A stretch of DNA of 64,000 nt. Origin: VXNE01 sp965248075 (GTDB lineage: Bacteria > Pseudomonadota > Gammaproteobacteria > Pseudomonadales > Azotimanducaceae). The position numbers and the translations under genes were made by a program. The stretch covers positions 930,001 to 994,000 of the forward strand of contig CBDFIL010000001.1 of the NCBI GenBank assembly GCA_965248075.1. The letters run 5' to 3'. Of the stretch, positions 25,230 to 33,779 are shown in pieces; positions within the stretch are counted from its first letter, which is position 1; every line of letters starts with the position of its first letter. The notes below the pieces were generated by a model. The model saw nothing but the letters and a program-made list of their open reading frames with translations. It had not been told where the DNA came from and searched no databases.

Positions 25230-26266
25230 GGCGACGGTTCCCCCGAGGCGTCCGCGTGCCAGCAAGCCGCCCAGTGGCCCGGCCGCTGTTCCTCGAACGG
25301 CGGCCGGGAAGCCGCACAGCGCGCATCCGCAAACCCGCAGCGCGGCGCGAACGCGCATCCGGCCGGGAGTCCCGTGAGGCTCGGGACCACGCCGGGGATT
25401 TCCGCCAGCCGCCGTTCCCCGGCCACGTCGCCGCGCACCGCATCGAGCGTCGGTACGGAGGCGAGCAGGCCGCGCGTGTAGGGATGCCGCGGCGCATCGA
25501 AGAGCGCCGCGACGGCCGCTTCCTCCACCTTGCGGCCGGCGTACATCACCACCACACGGTGCGCGGTCTCCGCGATGACGCCGAGGTCATGGGTGATCAG
25601 GATGACCGCCGTACCGAGCCTGACCTGCAGGTCCCGTATCAGGTCCAGCACCTGCGCCTGGATCGTGACGTCGAGGGCGGTGGTGGGTTCGTCGGCAATC
25701 AGCACCTTCGGTTCGCAGCACAGCGCCATCGCGATCATCGCGCGCTGCCGCATGCCGCCCGACAACTGGTGCGGATACTCCCGCGCGCGGCGTGCGGCCT
25801 CGGGGATGCCGACCAGGTCCAGCATCTCGACCGCGCGCCGCATCGTCCCGGCGCGCGTGCCGCCCTCGTGGCGGCGCACGGTCTCCGCGATCTGATAGCC
25901 GATCGTGAGCACGGGATTCAGCGAGGTCATCGGCTCCTGGAAGATGATCGCGATCTCGTTGCCGCGCACGTCGGCCAGCGCCTTCTCCGACAGCGAGAGC
26001 AGGTCCCGCTCATTCAGCACCGCCGTGCCGCCCTCGACGCGCCCCGGCGGGCTCGGGATGAGCCCGAGTATCGACAGCGCCGTGACGCTCTTGCCGCAGC
26101 CCGACTCGCCGACGACGCCGAGCGTCTCCCCGGCCCGCACCTCGAACGAGACCCCGTCCACCGCCCGGGCGATGCCATCCTGGGTCCGGAACGTCGTGAC
26201 GAGGTCGTCCACGGCCAGCACGACCGCTCCGAAGTTCGACCTGTCCGACGTAGCAGCCTGGTCCAT
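25226..26266 (-). CDS. Oligopeptide/dipeptide ABC transporter ATPase, OppD/DppD type
   Basis: ATPase of 346 residues. Walker A GESGCGKS is at 53-60, signature LSGGMRQR at 168-175, Walker B VLIADEP at 188-194. The C-terminal domain has HPYTRGLLASVP and the cysteines of CAFAPRCGFADARC. Gene order is OppD-OppF on the minus strand, divergent from the binding protein and permeases across 137 bp. The two transcripts together encode all five parts of one transporter. Confidence 0.94.
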   Translation of the reverse strand: MDQAATSDRSNFGAVVLAVDDLVTTFRTQDGIARAVDGVSFEVRAGETLGVVGESGCGKSVTALSILGLIPSPPGRVEGGTAVLNERDLLSLSEKALADVRGNEIAIIFQEPMTSLNPVLTIGYQIAETVRRHEGGTRAGTMRRAVEMLDLVGIPEAARRAREYPHQLSGGMRQRAMIAMALCCEPKVLIADEPTTALDVTIQAQVLDLIRDLQVRLGTAVILITHDLGVIAETAHRVVVMYAGRKVEEAAVAALFDAPRHPYTRGLLASVPTLDAVRGDVAGERRLAEIPGVVPSLTGLPAGCAFAPRCGFADARCAASRPPFEEQRPGHWAACWHADASGEPSP

Positions 26267-26345
26267 CCCGGGTCCGTCGGCGTGGGGAGTCCGAGAGCTT
26301 GACGGATCGCAAGGCAGCGGGTCAAATCCCGCGGCCGGCGTTGCT

Positions 26346-26351
26346 TATACT
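26346..26351 (+). promoter_or_regulatory. Predicted -10 element of the binding-protein/permease transcript
   Basis: TATACT lies 53 bp before the binding-protein ATG in the divergent intergenic region 26267-26403. A TTGACG at 26299 is too far upstream to be its -35. Confidence 0.4.
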
Positions 26352-26403
26352 GCCCCGGGCGAGCGCGCCAACCTCGGCGCCGCACGAGAACGACGGCGAC
26401 TAC

Positions 26404-27978
26404 ATGACCGTACCGGCAAAGACTGCGCGCCAATGGGCCTGGCTACTCGTCCTGGCGCTCGCATCGAGCGCGTTCGGGGAGCAACCGCGCTACGGCGGCC
26501 ACCTCCGGGTCGGCTACACCCTGGAACCCATGTCGCTCGATGCCGTGCTCGGTCGTTCCGGCGGCGACGCCTACTACTGGCGACAGATCTTCGACCAGCT
26601 GGTCGACGCCGACCCCGACCTCACGCCGCGCCCCGCGACCTCGCTGGCGACCTCCTGGCAGATCTCGGAAGACCCGCACGCCATCACGTTCGAACTGCGC
26701 CGCGGCGTGACGTTCCATGACGGGGCTCCCTTCAACGCCGAGGCCGTCAAGTTCAACGTCGAGCGCATCCTCGACCCCGCCACGATGGCCACGCCGCGTG
26801 CGTCCATGACCGTGATCGAGTCGGTGGACGTGCTCGGCGAGCACACGGTGCGCTTCAACCTCAAGCGTCCGTGGGGCGCCGGACTCAACATGCTCGCCGA
26901 CCGGGGCGGCGTCATGAGTTCCCCGGCCGCCGTGCGGGAACTCGGCCGCGACTACGGCTGGAACCCGTCCGGCACGGGTCCGTTCCGGGTCGTGAAGGCG
27001 GTGACCGGCACGTCCGTGCACCTCGCTCGCAACGCGCGCTACTGGGGCGTCGACGACGCGGGAAACCGCCTTCCCTATCTCGACGAGGTCACGATCCGGG
27101 TCATTCGCGACGAGACGGTGCTGGTCTCGGCGCTTCGCACCGGCGAGATCGACGTCGCCTACCTGCCCTACAAGGACGTCTCCGCCTTCCGCCGGGACCG
27201 GCGCTTCCGCATCGAGACCATGGCGGGCGGCGGCATCGCCCACGTGTTCGCCTTCAACGTGGCGCAGCCACCCCTCGACGACCTGCGCCTGCGGCGCGCG
27301 GTGGTCCACGCCATCGACCCCCGCGCCATCAACACGGCGATCTACTTCGACAACGCCATCCTGGCCGACTCCGGCATGTGGCCGGTGGGGGCGTGGGCAC
27401 ACGAACCCAGTTCGGCCCGCCCCGGTTACGACCCCGAGCGGGCGCGCGAACTCCTGCGCCTGGCCGGCAAGCCGGACGGCTTCGAGTTCACGGCCGTGAC
27501 CAACAACAACGCCCTGCACATCCCCGCCGCGGAGATCGTCCGCGCCATGCTGAAGCGGGTCGGCATCACGATGCACATCGAGGTGCTGAACGCCGGGGTC
27601 GCCACGGAGCGCTTCTTCCACGGCCGCCAGTACCCGCTCTACATGACCGGATGGAGCCGCTACCCCGAGCCCGACTGGCTGGCGTCGCTGGCCTACAAGA
27701 GCGACGGGTACTACAACGCCGGCAACCTGCCGCGGCCGGACATCGACGCCCTGGTCGAGCGCGGCGCGTCCTTCTACGACATCCCGGCACGGCGGCGCGT
27801 CTACCTCGAACTGAACGACATCGTGCTGCGCGAGGCGTGGTTCGTTCCGCTGATCTACGGCGTGAACTACGCCACGGCGCCGCTCCGGGTACGGAACCTC
27901 GACCGCCTCATGGGGTGGGACGGCAAGATGAATCTGCGCGAGATCTGGATCGCCGACGGCGAGGGCGGCGATCGATGA
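26404..27978 (+). CDS. ABC transporter substrate-binding protein, family 5 (peptide type)
   Basis: Periplasmic binding protein of 524 residues. Signal peptide TARQWAWLLVLALASSAFG with cleavage before EQ; no lipobox Cys. The SBP_bac_5 pattern is complete: GGHLRVGYTLEPMSLD, SWQISEDPHAITFELRRGVTFHDG, NPSGTGPFRVV, and the late DLRLRRAVVHAIDP. ATG at 26404 gives a standard signal peptide; the longer in-frame start adds 35 unlikely residues. Followed by OppB and OppC permeases after 27 bp. Peptides are the likeliest ligand, but the family also binds nickel, glutathione and opines. Confidence 0.93.
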   Translation: MTVPAKTARQWAWLLVLALASSAFGEQPRYGGHLRVGYTLEPMSLDAVLGRSGGDAYYWRQIFDQLVDADPDLTPRPATSLATSWQISEDPHAITFELRRGVTFHDGAPFNAEAVKFNVERILDPATMATPRASMTVIESVDVLGEHTVRFNLKRPWGAGLNMLADRGGVMSSPAAVRELGRDYGWNPSGTGPFRVVKAVTGTSVHLARNARYWGVDDAGNRLPYLDEVTIRVIRDETVLVSALRTGEIDVAYLPYKDVSAFRRDRRFRIETMAGGGIAHVFAFNVAQPPLDDLRLRRAVVHAIDPRAINTAIYFDNAILADSGMWPVGAWAHEPSSARPGYDPERARELLRLAGKPDGFEFTAVTNNNALHIPAAEIVRAMLKRVGITMHIEVLNAGVATERFFHGRQYPLYMTGWSRYPEPDWLASLAYKSDGYYNAGNLPRPDIDALVERGASFYDIPARRRVYLELNDIVLREAWFVPLIYGVNYATAPLRVRNLDRLMGWDGKMNLREIWIADGEGGDR

Positions 27979-28005
27979 TCCCGGCCGCCCGCTAGGATCG
28001 CCGCC

Positions 28006-28962
28006 ATGTGGCGCTATCTCCTGCGTCGCCTCCTGCAGATGGTCCCGGTGCTGCTCATCGTGACGTTCCTGGTGCATGGCCTCATGCACGCGATCCCGGG
28101 CGATCCCGCGCGGGCGCTCGTCGGGCCCGGAGAGTCCCTCGACGAAGAGCAGCTCGAACTCATCCGCAAGGAGCACAACCTCGACAAGCCGATCCCGGTC
28201 CAGTACGCCATCTGGCTCGGCAAGGCGCTACGGGGCGACCTCGGCCGCTCCACGCAGAACCAGCGGCCGGTGGTCGAGGAACTGGGCACCCGCGCCGCCG
28301 TCACCCTGCAATTCGGTGTCGTCGCCTGGATCATGGCGGTACTCATCGCCGTACCGGCTGGCATCGCCTCGGCCGTCTATCGCGGCCGGCCCATCGACTA
28401 CATCGCCACCGTGCTGTCCATCGGCGGCGTCGCCATACCCAACTTCTGGCTCGGCATCATGGCGATCCTCCTGTTCGGGGTGACCCTCGGCTGGTTGCCG
28501 ACCCAGGGCTACGTCGACATCTTCGACGACCCGGTCGAGGGCATCCGCTACATGATCCTGCCGGCGTTCGCGCTCGGCATCACGAGCTGCGCGCTCATCA
28601 TGCGCCAGAGCCGCTCGGCGATGCTCGAGGTCCTCGCCCAGGACTACGTGCGCACCGCCCGCGCCAAGGGGCTGCGCGAGCCGGCGGTCATCTGGCGGCA
28701 TGCACTGCGCAACGCGCTCATGCCGGTCGTGACGGTCTTTGGCCTGCAGACCGGGCGCATCTTCGCGGGCGCGGTGGTCATCGAGACGCTGTTCGGCATT
28801 CCCGGCATGGGCCAGTTCCTGGTGCAGGCCATCTTCATGCGCGACTTCCTCGCGGCCCAGGGAGCGGTGCTGCTCATGGCGCTCGCGGTGCTGCTGGCCA
28901 ACCTCCTGACCGACATCGCCTATGCGTGGCTCGACCCCCGCATCAAGTACGATGACCGATAG
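28006..28962 (+). CDS. Peptide ABC transporter permease, OppB/DppB type
   Basis: Inner-membrane subunit of 318 residues with six predicted membrane segments. The N-terminal MWRYLLRRLLQMVPVLLIVTFLV and PGDPARALVG are typical of DppB. The ATPase-coupling EAA loop reads YVRTARAKGLREPAVIWRHALRNALMP near residues 215-240. It forms the transport channel with the OppC-type protein, whose start overlaps its stop by 11 bp. Confidence 0.94.
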   Translation: MWRYLLRRLLQMVPVLLIVTFLVHGLMHAIPGDPARALVGPGESLDEEQLELIRKEHNLDKPIPVQYAIWLGKALRGDLGRSTQNQRPVVEELGTRAAVTLQFGVVAWIMAVLIAVPAGIASAVYRGRPIDYIATVLSIGGVAIPNFWLGIMAILLFGVTLGWLPTQGYVDIFDDPVEGIRYMILPAFALGITSCALIMRQSRSAMLEVLAQDYVRTARAKGLREPAVIWRHALRNALMPVVTVFGLQTGRIFAGAVVIETLFGIPGMGQFLVQAIFMRDFLAAQGAVLLMALAVLLANLLTDIAYAWLDPRIKYDDR

Positions 28963-29887
28963 GGACACCTTCCTCGCGACGCCACCCGCGACGCCGGAGG
29001 TCGATGCGCAGGCTGGCGGCAGCGCGCAGCACCGGCACCGGCATCCCGCGGTCGAAGTCGTCGTGAAACTCGCCCGCATTCCCCAGGCCGTCTTCGGCGC
29101 CGTCGTGATCGTCCTGACGCTCTTCGCGGCACTGTTCGCCCCATGGATCGTGCCCGTCGACCCCCAGGAGATGGACTTCGAGAATCTCCTCTCCGGCATG
29201 ACCGCCGAGCACTGGCTCGGTACCGACCGGCTCGGACGGGACACCCTTGCGCGGCTCATCGACGGCGCCGCGATCGCACTCATGGTCAGCCTCGGGGCGG
29301 TGGGCCTCGGCGTCCTCGTGGGCGCCCCGCTGGGTCTGCTCTCGGTCTATTTCCGCGGCTTCGTGGATGACGTCATCATGCGCGCGATGGACGCCCTCGT
29401 GGTGTTCCCGAGCCTGCTGATCGCCGTGGGGCTGGCCGCCGCGATGGGTGGATCGCTCACCACCGTCATCGTCGCCATCGGCATCGCCAACGTGCCCTGG
29501 ATGGCGCGCATCGTACGCAGCCAGGGCCTCACGATCCGCGAACTCGACTTCGTGGCGGCCGCCGAGGCCGGCGGCATGGGCCACCTGCGCATCATCTTCA
29601 AGCACATCCTGCCGAACAGCGTGGCGCCGGTGATCGTGCAGGCGACCCTCAGCATGGGTTATGCAGTGCTGACGGAGGCGGCGCTCGGCTTCATCGGCGT
29701 CGGCGTGCAGCCCCCCACCGCGACCTGGGGCTCGATGCTGCAGCAGGCCTTCCCGATGCTCGACCGTCAGGCCATGCTGTCCATCGTGCCGGGCGTCGCG
29801 ATCTTCCTGCTGGTGCTGGCGTTCAACTTCCTCGGCGACGCCCTGCGCGACGTACTCGATCCGCGTCTCAAGGGCGTGATTCACTAG
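28952..29887 (+). CDS. Peptide ABC transporter permease, OppC/DppC type
   Basis: Inner-membrane subunit of 311 residues. Hallmarks are HWLGTDRLGRDTLARLIDGA, FVAAAEAGGMGHLRIIFKHILPN (EAA loop), and the C-terminal LGDALRDVLDPRLKG. ATG at 28952 lies inside the end of the OppB gene. It has a polar N-terminal tail with a His-rich stretch before the first membrane segment. The gene is last in its transcript, 20 bp from a convergent gene. Confidence 0.94.
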   Translation: MTDRDTFLATPPATPEVDAQAGGSAQHRHRHPAVEVVVKLARIPQAVFGAVVIVLTLFAALFAPWIVPVDPQEMDFENLLSGMTAEHWLGTDRLGRDTLARLIDGAAIALMVSLGAVGLGVLVGAPLGLLSVYFRGFVDDVIMRAMDALVVFPSLLIAVGLAAAMGGSLTTVIVAIGIANVPWMARIVRSQGLTIRELDFVAAAEAGGMGHLRIIFKHILPNSVAPVIVQATLSMGYAVLTEAALGFIGVGVQPPTATWGSMLQQAFPMLDRQAMLSIVPGVAIFLLVLAFNFLGDALRDVLDPRLKGVIH

Positions 29888-29907
29888 AGCGCCCGCGGCG
29901 CGGGACG

Positions 29908-30312
29908 TCAGCGGGCCAACCGGTCCAGCACGCTGCCGTGCGGCAGAAACCGGTTCTCGCTGTTGGCCTTGATCCAGGCGGTCAGGTCCGCCGGGTACTC
30001 ACCGCGCTCGCGCAACGCGCGCGCCAGCGGGATGACAGGGGACTTGGCGCCCGCCTCGAAGCCGGGCAGGCGCGCCTCCGCCAGCGTGAAAAAGCGGATC
30101 CAGGCGACGAGCTCGGCGGCATCCCGGTCCCGGGCCGCCGCCGACCATTGCTCTGCATCGAGGGACATCACCAGCGCCAGCAGCCGGCGCTCCGCCTCGT
30201 CGAGGCCGAAGTCCGCCTCTTCGAGACGCAGACTCGCCCGGTGAATGCACTCCAGATGCCGCGCGTCCAGCACGATCCGTTCGCTCGGGTCCCAGCTCCC
30301 TACGTCGCTCAT
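29908..30312 (-). CDS. Conserved-looking hypothetical protein (134 aa)
   Basis: Not recognised. Soluble, acidic, helix-rich protein starting MSDVGSWDPSERIVLDARHL, with RLEEADFGLDEAERRLLALV and ending in a segment ENRFLPHGSVLDRLAR. No membrane segment, signal peptide or catalytic motif is visible. It is divergent from mutY; REP-like repeats and the mutY promoter lie in its upstream region. Codon use is like its neighbours, supporting a real gene. Confidence 0.65.
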   Translation of the reverse strand: MSDVGSWDPSERIVLDARHLECIHRASLRLEEADFGLDEAERRLLALVMSLDAEQWSAAARDRDAAELVAWIRFFTLAEARLPGFEAGAKSPVIPLARALRERGEYPADLTAWIKANSENRFLPHGSVLDRLAR

Positions 30313-30383
30313 GGTGGCAAGTATAGGCGGATGGCCACCGGCACGGTCCCTCCGGACGGTGTCCGCCGCATCCAGGCGGGCAC

Positions 30384-30458
30384 TTGGATGTCCCGTCGCC
30401 CGAACCCCGGTGGGTGTCCCATCGCCCGAACCCGGTGGGTGTCCCATCGCCCGAACCC
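30384..30458. repeat. Three tandem 25-bp REP-like repeats upstream of mutY
   Basis: The unit GGTGGGTGTCCCATCGCCCG plus AACCC recurs at 30409-30433 and 30434-30458 exactly, and at 30384-30408 with a few changes. It contains GTGGGTGTCCCATC, the core of the REP array next to the transposase at 45.45-45.66 kb. The last copy abuts the mutY -10 element. Confidence 0.9.
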
Positions 30459-30460
30459 GG

Positions 30461-30466
30461 TATAGT
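30461..30466 (+). promoter_or_regulatory. Predicted -10 element of the mutY-yggX promoter
   Basis: TATAGT is seven bases before the GTG start of mutY, so +1 would coincide with the start codon. The -35 region is inside the REP repeats and has no consensus hexamer. Confidence 0.5.
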
Positions 30467-30473
30467 CTCCGGG

Positions 30474-31640
30474 GTGGACGTTCCCGAGAGTCCCGAAGCA
30501 GGCTCCCCCGCCGCGAACGACGAACCCGCAAGCTGGTTTGCGGACCGGCTGCTCGCCTGGTTCGACCGCGACGGGCGCCACGATCTGCCCTGGCAACTGG
30601 ACAAGACCCCGTACCGAGTCTGGGTCTCCGAGGTCATGCTGCAGCAGACCCAGGTCGCCACGGTCGTACCCTACTTCGAGCGCTTCATGCGCCGGTTTCC
30701 TGATCTCGCGGCGCTCGCGCGCGCAGATCTCGACGAGGTGCTGCACTGCTGGACCGGTCTCGGCTATTACGCCCGGGCCCGCAATCTGCACGCGGCCGCC
30801 CGGCGGTTGCTCGCCACGGCCGCCGGCGACGCGCCGGACACGCTGCCACGGTTCCCCGACACCCGGGAGGGTCTCCTCGCGCTGCCGGGCATCGGGCGTT
30901 CCACCGCCGGCGCCGTTCTCGCCATCGCCTTCGGCCAGCCGAGCCCGATTCTCGACGCGAACGTGAAGCGTGTGCTGGCTCGCTTTCACGGCGTGGCGGG
31001 ACATCCGGGCGAGCGCGATACCGAACAGGCGCTCTGGTCTTGCGCCGAGGCACACACGCCGGCGCAGCGCCCCGGAGACTACGCGCAGGCCATCATGGAC
31101 TTCGGCGCCACCCACTGTCGGCGCGTCGCGCCGGCGTGCGGCAACTGTCCGGTGTCCGAGCGCTGCCAGGCATTCGTCCACGACATGCAGGACCATTGGC
31201 CGACCCCCGCGACTCGCAGGGAACGGCCGGCGCGCGCGGTGCGCATGTTCCTGCTGGTCGATCCCGAGGGCGCCTGTCTGCTCGAGCGCCGCCCCGCGGA
31301 GGGCATCTGGGGCGGGCTGTGGTCCGTCCCGGAGCGGTCCATGGACATCGACGCCGACGCCTTCGCGCGGGAGTGGGGCGTGGCAGTGGCACGGCACAGC
31401 GCACCGCCGCCGTTCCGGCACTCCTTCACGCACTACCACCTGGACGTCACGCCGCACTACCTGTGGGTCCGACATCGCCCGGAACCGGCGGCGGGCGAGC
31501 GGCCGCTCGCGTGGTACCGGCCCGGCGACGGGCGGGAGATCGGCCTGTCCGCGGTGGCCCGAAGGCTGCTCGCGGGACTCGACGGGGGCTTCGAACTGTC
31601 GCACCCTGCCGCTGCGCGCAGGCCGACAAGCGGGAGGTGA
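30474..31640 (+). CDS. mutY: Adenine DNA glycosylase MutY
   Basis: Repair enzyme of 388 residues that removes adenine opposite 8-oxoguanine. Catalytic Glu53 is in VSEVMLQQTQ, the helix-hairpin-helix is LPGIGRSTAG (138-147), catalytic Asp161 is in LDANVKRV, and the iron-sulfur cluster uses C-X6-C-X2-C-X5-C (215, 222, 225, 231). The C-terminal NUDIX-like domain with FRHSFTHYHLDV recognises 8-oxoG. GTG at 30474 fits the promoter position; upstream in-frame sequence is REP repeat. yggX follows after one base, the order seen in E. coli. Confidence 0.96.
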   Translation: MDVPESPEAGSPAANDEPASWFADRLLAWFDRDGRHDLPWQLDKTPYRVWVSEVMLQQTQVATVVPYFERFMRRFPDLAALARADLDEVLHCWTGLGYYARARNLHAAARRLLATAAGDAPDTLPRFPDTREGLLALPGIGRSTAGAVLAIAFGQPSPILDANVKRVLARFHGVAGHPGERDTEQALWSCAEAHTPAQRPGDYAQAIMDFGATHCRRVAPACGNCPVSERCQAFVHDMQDHWPTPATRRERPARAVRMFLLVDPEGACLLERRPAEGIWGGLWSVPERSMDIDADAFAREWGVAVARHSAPPPFRHSFTHYHLDVTPHYLWVRHRPEPAAGERPLAWYRPGDGREIGLSAVARRLLAGLDGGFELSHPAAARRPTSGR

Positions 31641-31641
31641 G

Positions 31642-31914
31642 ATGAGCCGAGAGGTCTATTGCAGGAAGTACCAGGCCCGGCTGCCCGGACTCGACCGCCC
31701 ACCGGTGCCTGGCGCCCTGGGCGAGGATCTCTTCGAGAACGTCTCCGCGCGGGCATGGGGCGAGTGGCAGGAGGTGCAGACGATGCTCATCAACGAACGG
31801 CATCTGAACATGCTGGACCTCGAAGCGCGTCGCTTCCTGACCGGCCAGATGAAGAAATTCCTGGCCGGCGAAGCCTACGAACGACCGGCCGGATACGTTC
31901 CGCCGGAGGCCTGA
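31642..31914 (+). CDS. yggX: YggX, Fe(II)-trafficking/oxidative damage protection protein
   Basis: Small cytoplasmic protein of 90 residues associated with iron handling and protection of iron-sulfur enzymes. It matches the family along its whole length: REVYCRKYQ with Cys7, PGALGEDLFENVSARAWGEW, QTMLINERHLNM and the C-terminal GYVPPEA. GGGAGG precedes the ATG. Linked to mutY, whose product contains a 4Fe-4S cluster. Confidence 0.96.
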   Translation: MSREVYCRKYQARLPGLDRPPVPGALGEDLFENVSARAWGEWQEVQTMLINERHLNMLDLEARRFLTGQMKKFLAGEAYERPAGYVPPEA

Positions 31915-31973
31915 CGACTGCCGGCCCCCGGTCCGTGTGGTAGCTTGCGCCAGATCGGAAGCGGGAGGACAAC

Positions 31974-32690
31974 ATGGCGATCTTCGAACGGGACGGCGTC
32001 TCGCTCTACTACGAGGACCACGGCGCGGGCTTCCCGGTGCTCCTGTTCGCCCCCGGGGGAATGCGCTCCGCCGCGACGTTCTGGGAGAGCGCCCCGTTCA
32101 ATCCGATTGTCGAACTGTCGACGCGCTTGCGCGTGATCGCCATGGACCAGCGCAACGCCGGACGATCCCGGGCGCCGGTTACGGCCGATGACGGCTGGCA
32201 CACCTACACCGCCGATCACCTCGCACTCCTCGACCATCTCGGCGTCGAACGCACCCATGTCCTCGGCGGCTGCATCGGGGGGCCCTACTGCCTGGGGCTC
32301 ATGCAGGCGGCGCCCGACCGTGTCGCATCCGGCGTCCTGCAGCAGTCGATCGGCTTCGACGACAACCGCGAGCTGTTCTACGAGATGTTCCAGGGGTGGG
32401 CGGACGCCATCGCGCCGGACCACCCGGAGGCCGACGAGCCCGCGTGGCGGAGCTTCCGGTCGAACATGTACGACGGGGACTTCGACTTCAATGTCGGGCG
32501 CGACTTCGTCGCCGCGTGCACGACGCCCATGCTCGTCCTGATGGGCAGCGACCCCTACCACCCCGAGAAGGTCTCCCGCGAGATCGCGGCCATCGCCCCG
32601 AACGCGACCCTGGTCGAGCGCTGGAACACGCCGGCCGAGGACGGCACCGTGGCGAAGGTCATCGCCTTCCTGGAAGCCCATACACCCTGA
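31974..32690 (+). CDS. Alpha/beta hydrolase-like protein with Cys at the nucleophile elbow
   Basis: Protein of 238 residues. The fold is clear from LLFAPGGMRSAATFW, VIAMDQRNAGRSRAP and the elbow LGGCIGGPYC, where residue 100 is Cys instead of Ser. The late acid is in LMGSDPYHPEK, and no His appears where the catalytic His normally follows (the end reads RWNTPAEDGTVAKVIAFL). It may be a dienelactone-hydrolase-like Cys enzyme or a non-hydrolytic member. GGGAGG precedes the ATG. A lipoprotein gene follows after 10 bp. Confidence 0.8.
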   Translation: MAIFERDGVSLYYEDHGAGFPVLLFAPGGMRSAATFWESAPFNPIVELSTRLRVIAMDQRNAGRSRAPVTADDGWHTYTADHLALLDHLGVERTHVLGGCIGGPYCLGLMQAAPDRVASGVLQQSIGFDDNRELFYEMFQGWADAIAPDHPEADEPAWRSFRSNMYDGDFDFNVGRDFVAACTTPMLVLMGSDPYHPEKVSREIAAIAPNATLVERWNTPAEDGTVAKVIAFLEAHTP

Positions 32691-32700
32691 CGGGGCACCG

Positions 32701-33075
32701 ATGCCGGAACGCTGGTCCCTGCGAGCCGCCGCGCCGGCGCTGGTCGCCGTGCTCCTCTCTTCCTGCTCCCCCATGGAGAGCGAGGAAGCGGCCCGCGTGT
32801 CCTACGACCGCAACGTCGAGAGCTGCCTGTGCCGGTCGCTCGAATTCGAGACCGACAGCGACTCGGGAATGACCTACGAACGGATGCTCGCACGCTGCAA
32901 CCGCACCGTGCACAGCGCCAACCCACAGCGTTACCCGCCGTCCGCACACGCCGCCCCGGAGATCGACGGTCTGCGCTGTCCGGCCTCGGTCGAGGAGTGG
33001 CGGGAGACCGCGCGCGCCGGGATGCGCAACGACCCGGGCGACCCCAAGGACGGTCAAAATTCGACCAAAGAGTGA
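32701..33075 (+). CDS. Predicted small lipoprotein (124 aa)
   Basis: No family recognised. The N-terminus is a lipoprotein signal, AAAPALVAVLLSSC, with the lipid-attachment Cys in LSSC. The mature part is polar with a CLC pair, three further Cys, and EWRETARAGMRNDPGDP near the end. Ser after the Cys suggests outer-membrane sorting by the usual rule. It lies between the hydrolase and the peroxiredoxin, on the same strand. Confidence 0.7.
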   Translation: MPERWSLRAAAPALVAVLLSSCSPMESEEAARVSYDRNVESCLCRSLEFETDSDSGMTYERMLARCNRTVHSANPQRYPPSAHAAPEIDGLRCPASVEEWRETARAGMRNDPGDPKDGQNSTKE

Positions 33076-33108
33076 TAGCCTTCCGCTCCCGACCCAAGGA
33101 GGACGACC

Positions 33109-33768
33109 ATGTCTCTGAGAATCAACGCGCAGGCACCGGATTTCACCGCGCAGACCACGCAGGGCGAGATCAGCTTCCACGACTGGATCGGCGACAGTTG
33201 GGCGATCCTGTTCTCGCACCCGAAGGATTTCACCCCGGTCTGCACGACCGAACTCGGCTACATGGCGGGACTGCAACCCGAGTTCGAAGAGCGCAACTGC
33301 AAGATCATCGGGCTGTCCGTGGACCCGGTCGACAGCCACGGCGAATGGTCGAAGGACATCGAGGAAACCCAGGGCCATGCCGTCAACTACCCGCTGATCG
33401 GCGATCCGGGACTTGCCGTCGCGAAGCTCTACGACATGCTGCCGGCGGAAGCCGGCGACACCTCGGAAGGCCGCACGCCCGTCGACAACGCCACGGTCCG
33501 TTCGGTGTTCGTCATCGGACCGGACAAGGGGATCAAGGCCATGCTCACCTATCCCATGAGCACGGGCCGCAACTTCGACGAGGTGCTCCGGCTGCTCGAC
33601 TCGTGCCAACTCACGGCGTCCCACCAGGTGGCGACCCCGGTGAACTGGCAGCAGGGCGACGACGTCATCATCGTCCCGGCGGTTTCCGACGAGGAAGCGA
33701 AGAAGCGCTATCCGGAGGGCTGGAAGGCGCCGAAGCCGTACATCCGCATCGTGCCGCAACCGTCTTAG
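33109..33768 (+). CDS. Peroxiredoxin, 1-Cys Prx6 type
   Basis: Thiol peroxidase of 219 residues reducing H2O2 and organic hydroperoxides. Peroxidatic Cys45 is in PKDFTPVCTTELGYM. The family signatures IGLSVDPVDSHGEWSKDI, YPLIGDPGLAVAKLYDML and RSVFVIGPDKGIK are all present, and the C-terminal arm with YPEGWKAPKPYIR is characteristic of the Prx6/AhpC-like archaeal-bacterial class. Strong ribosome site AGGAGG. It is followed after 11 bp by the thioredoxin-like chaperone, consistent with a joint stress response. Confidence 0.95.
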   Translation: MSLRINAQAPDFTAQTTQGEISFHDWIGDSWAILFSHPKDFTPVCTTELGYMAGLQPEFEERNCKIIGLSVDPVDSHGEWSKDIEETQGHAVNYPLIGDPGLAVAKLYDMLPAEAGDTSEGRTPVDNATVRSVFVIGPDKGIKAMLTYPMSTGRNFDEVLRLLDSCQLTASHQVATPVNWQQGDDVIIVPAVSDEEAKKRYPEGWKAPKPYIRIVPQPS

Positions 33769-33779
33769 AGGACAGCGCG

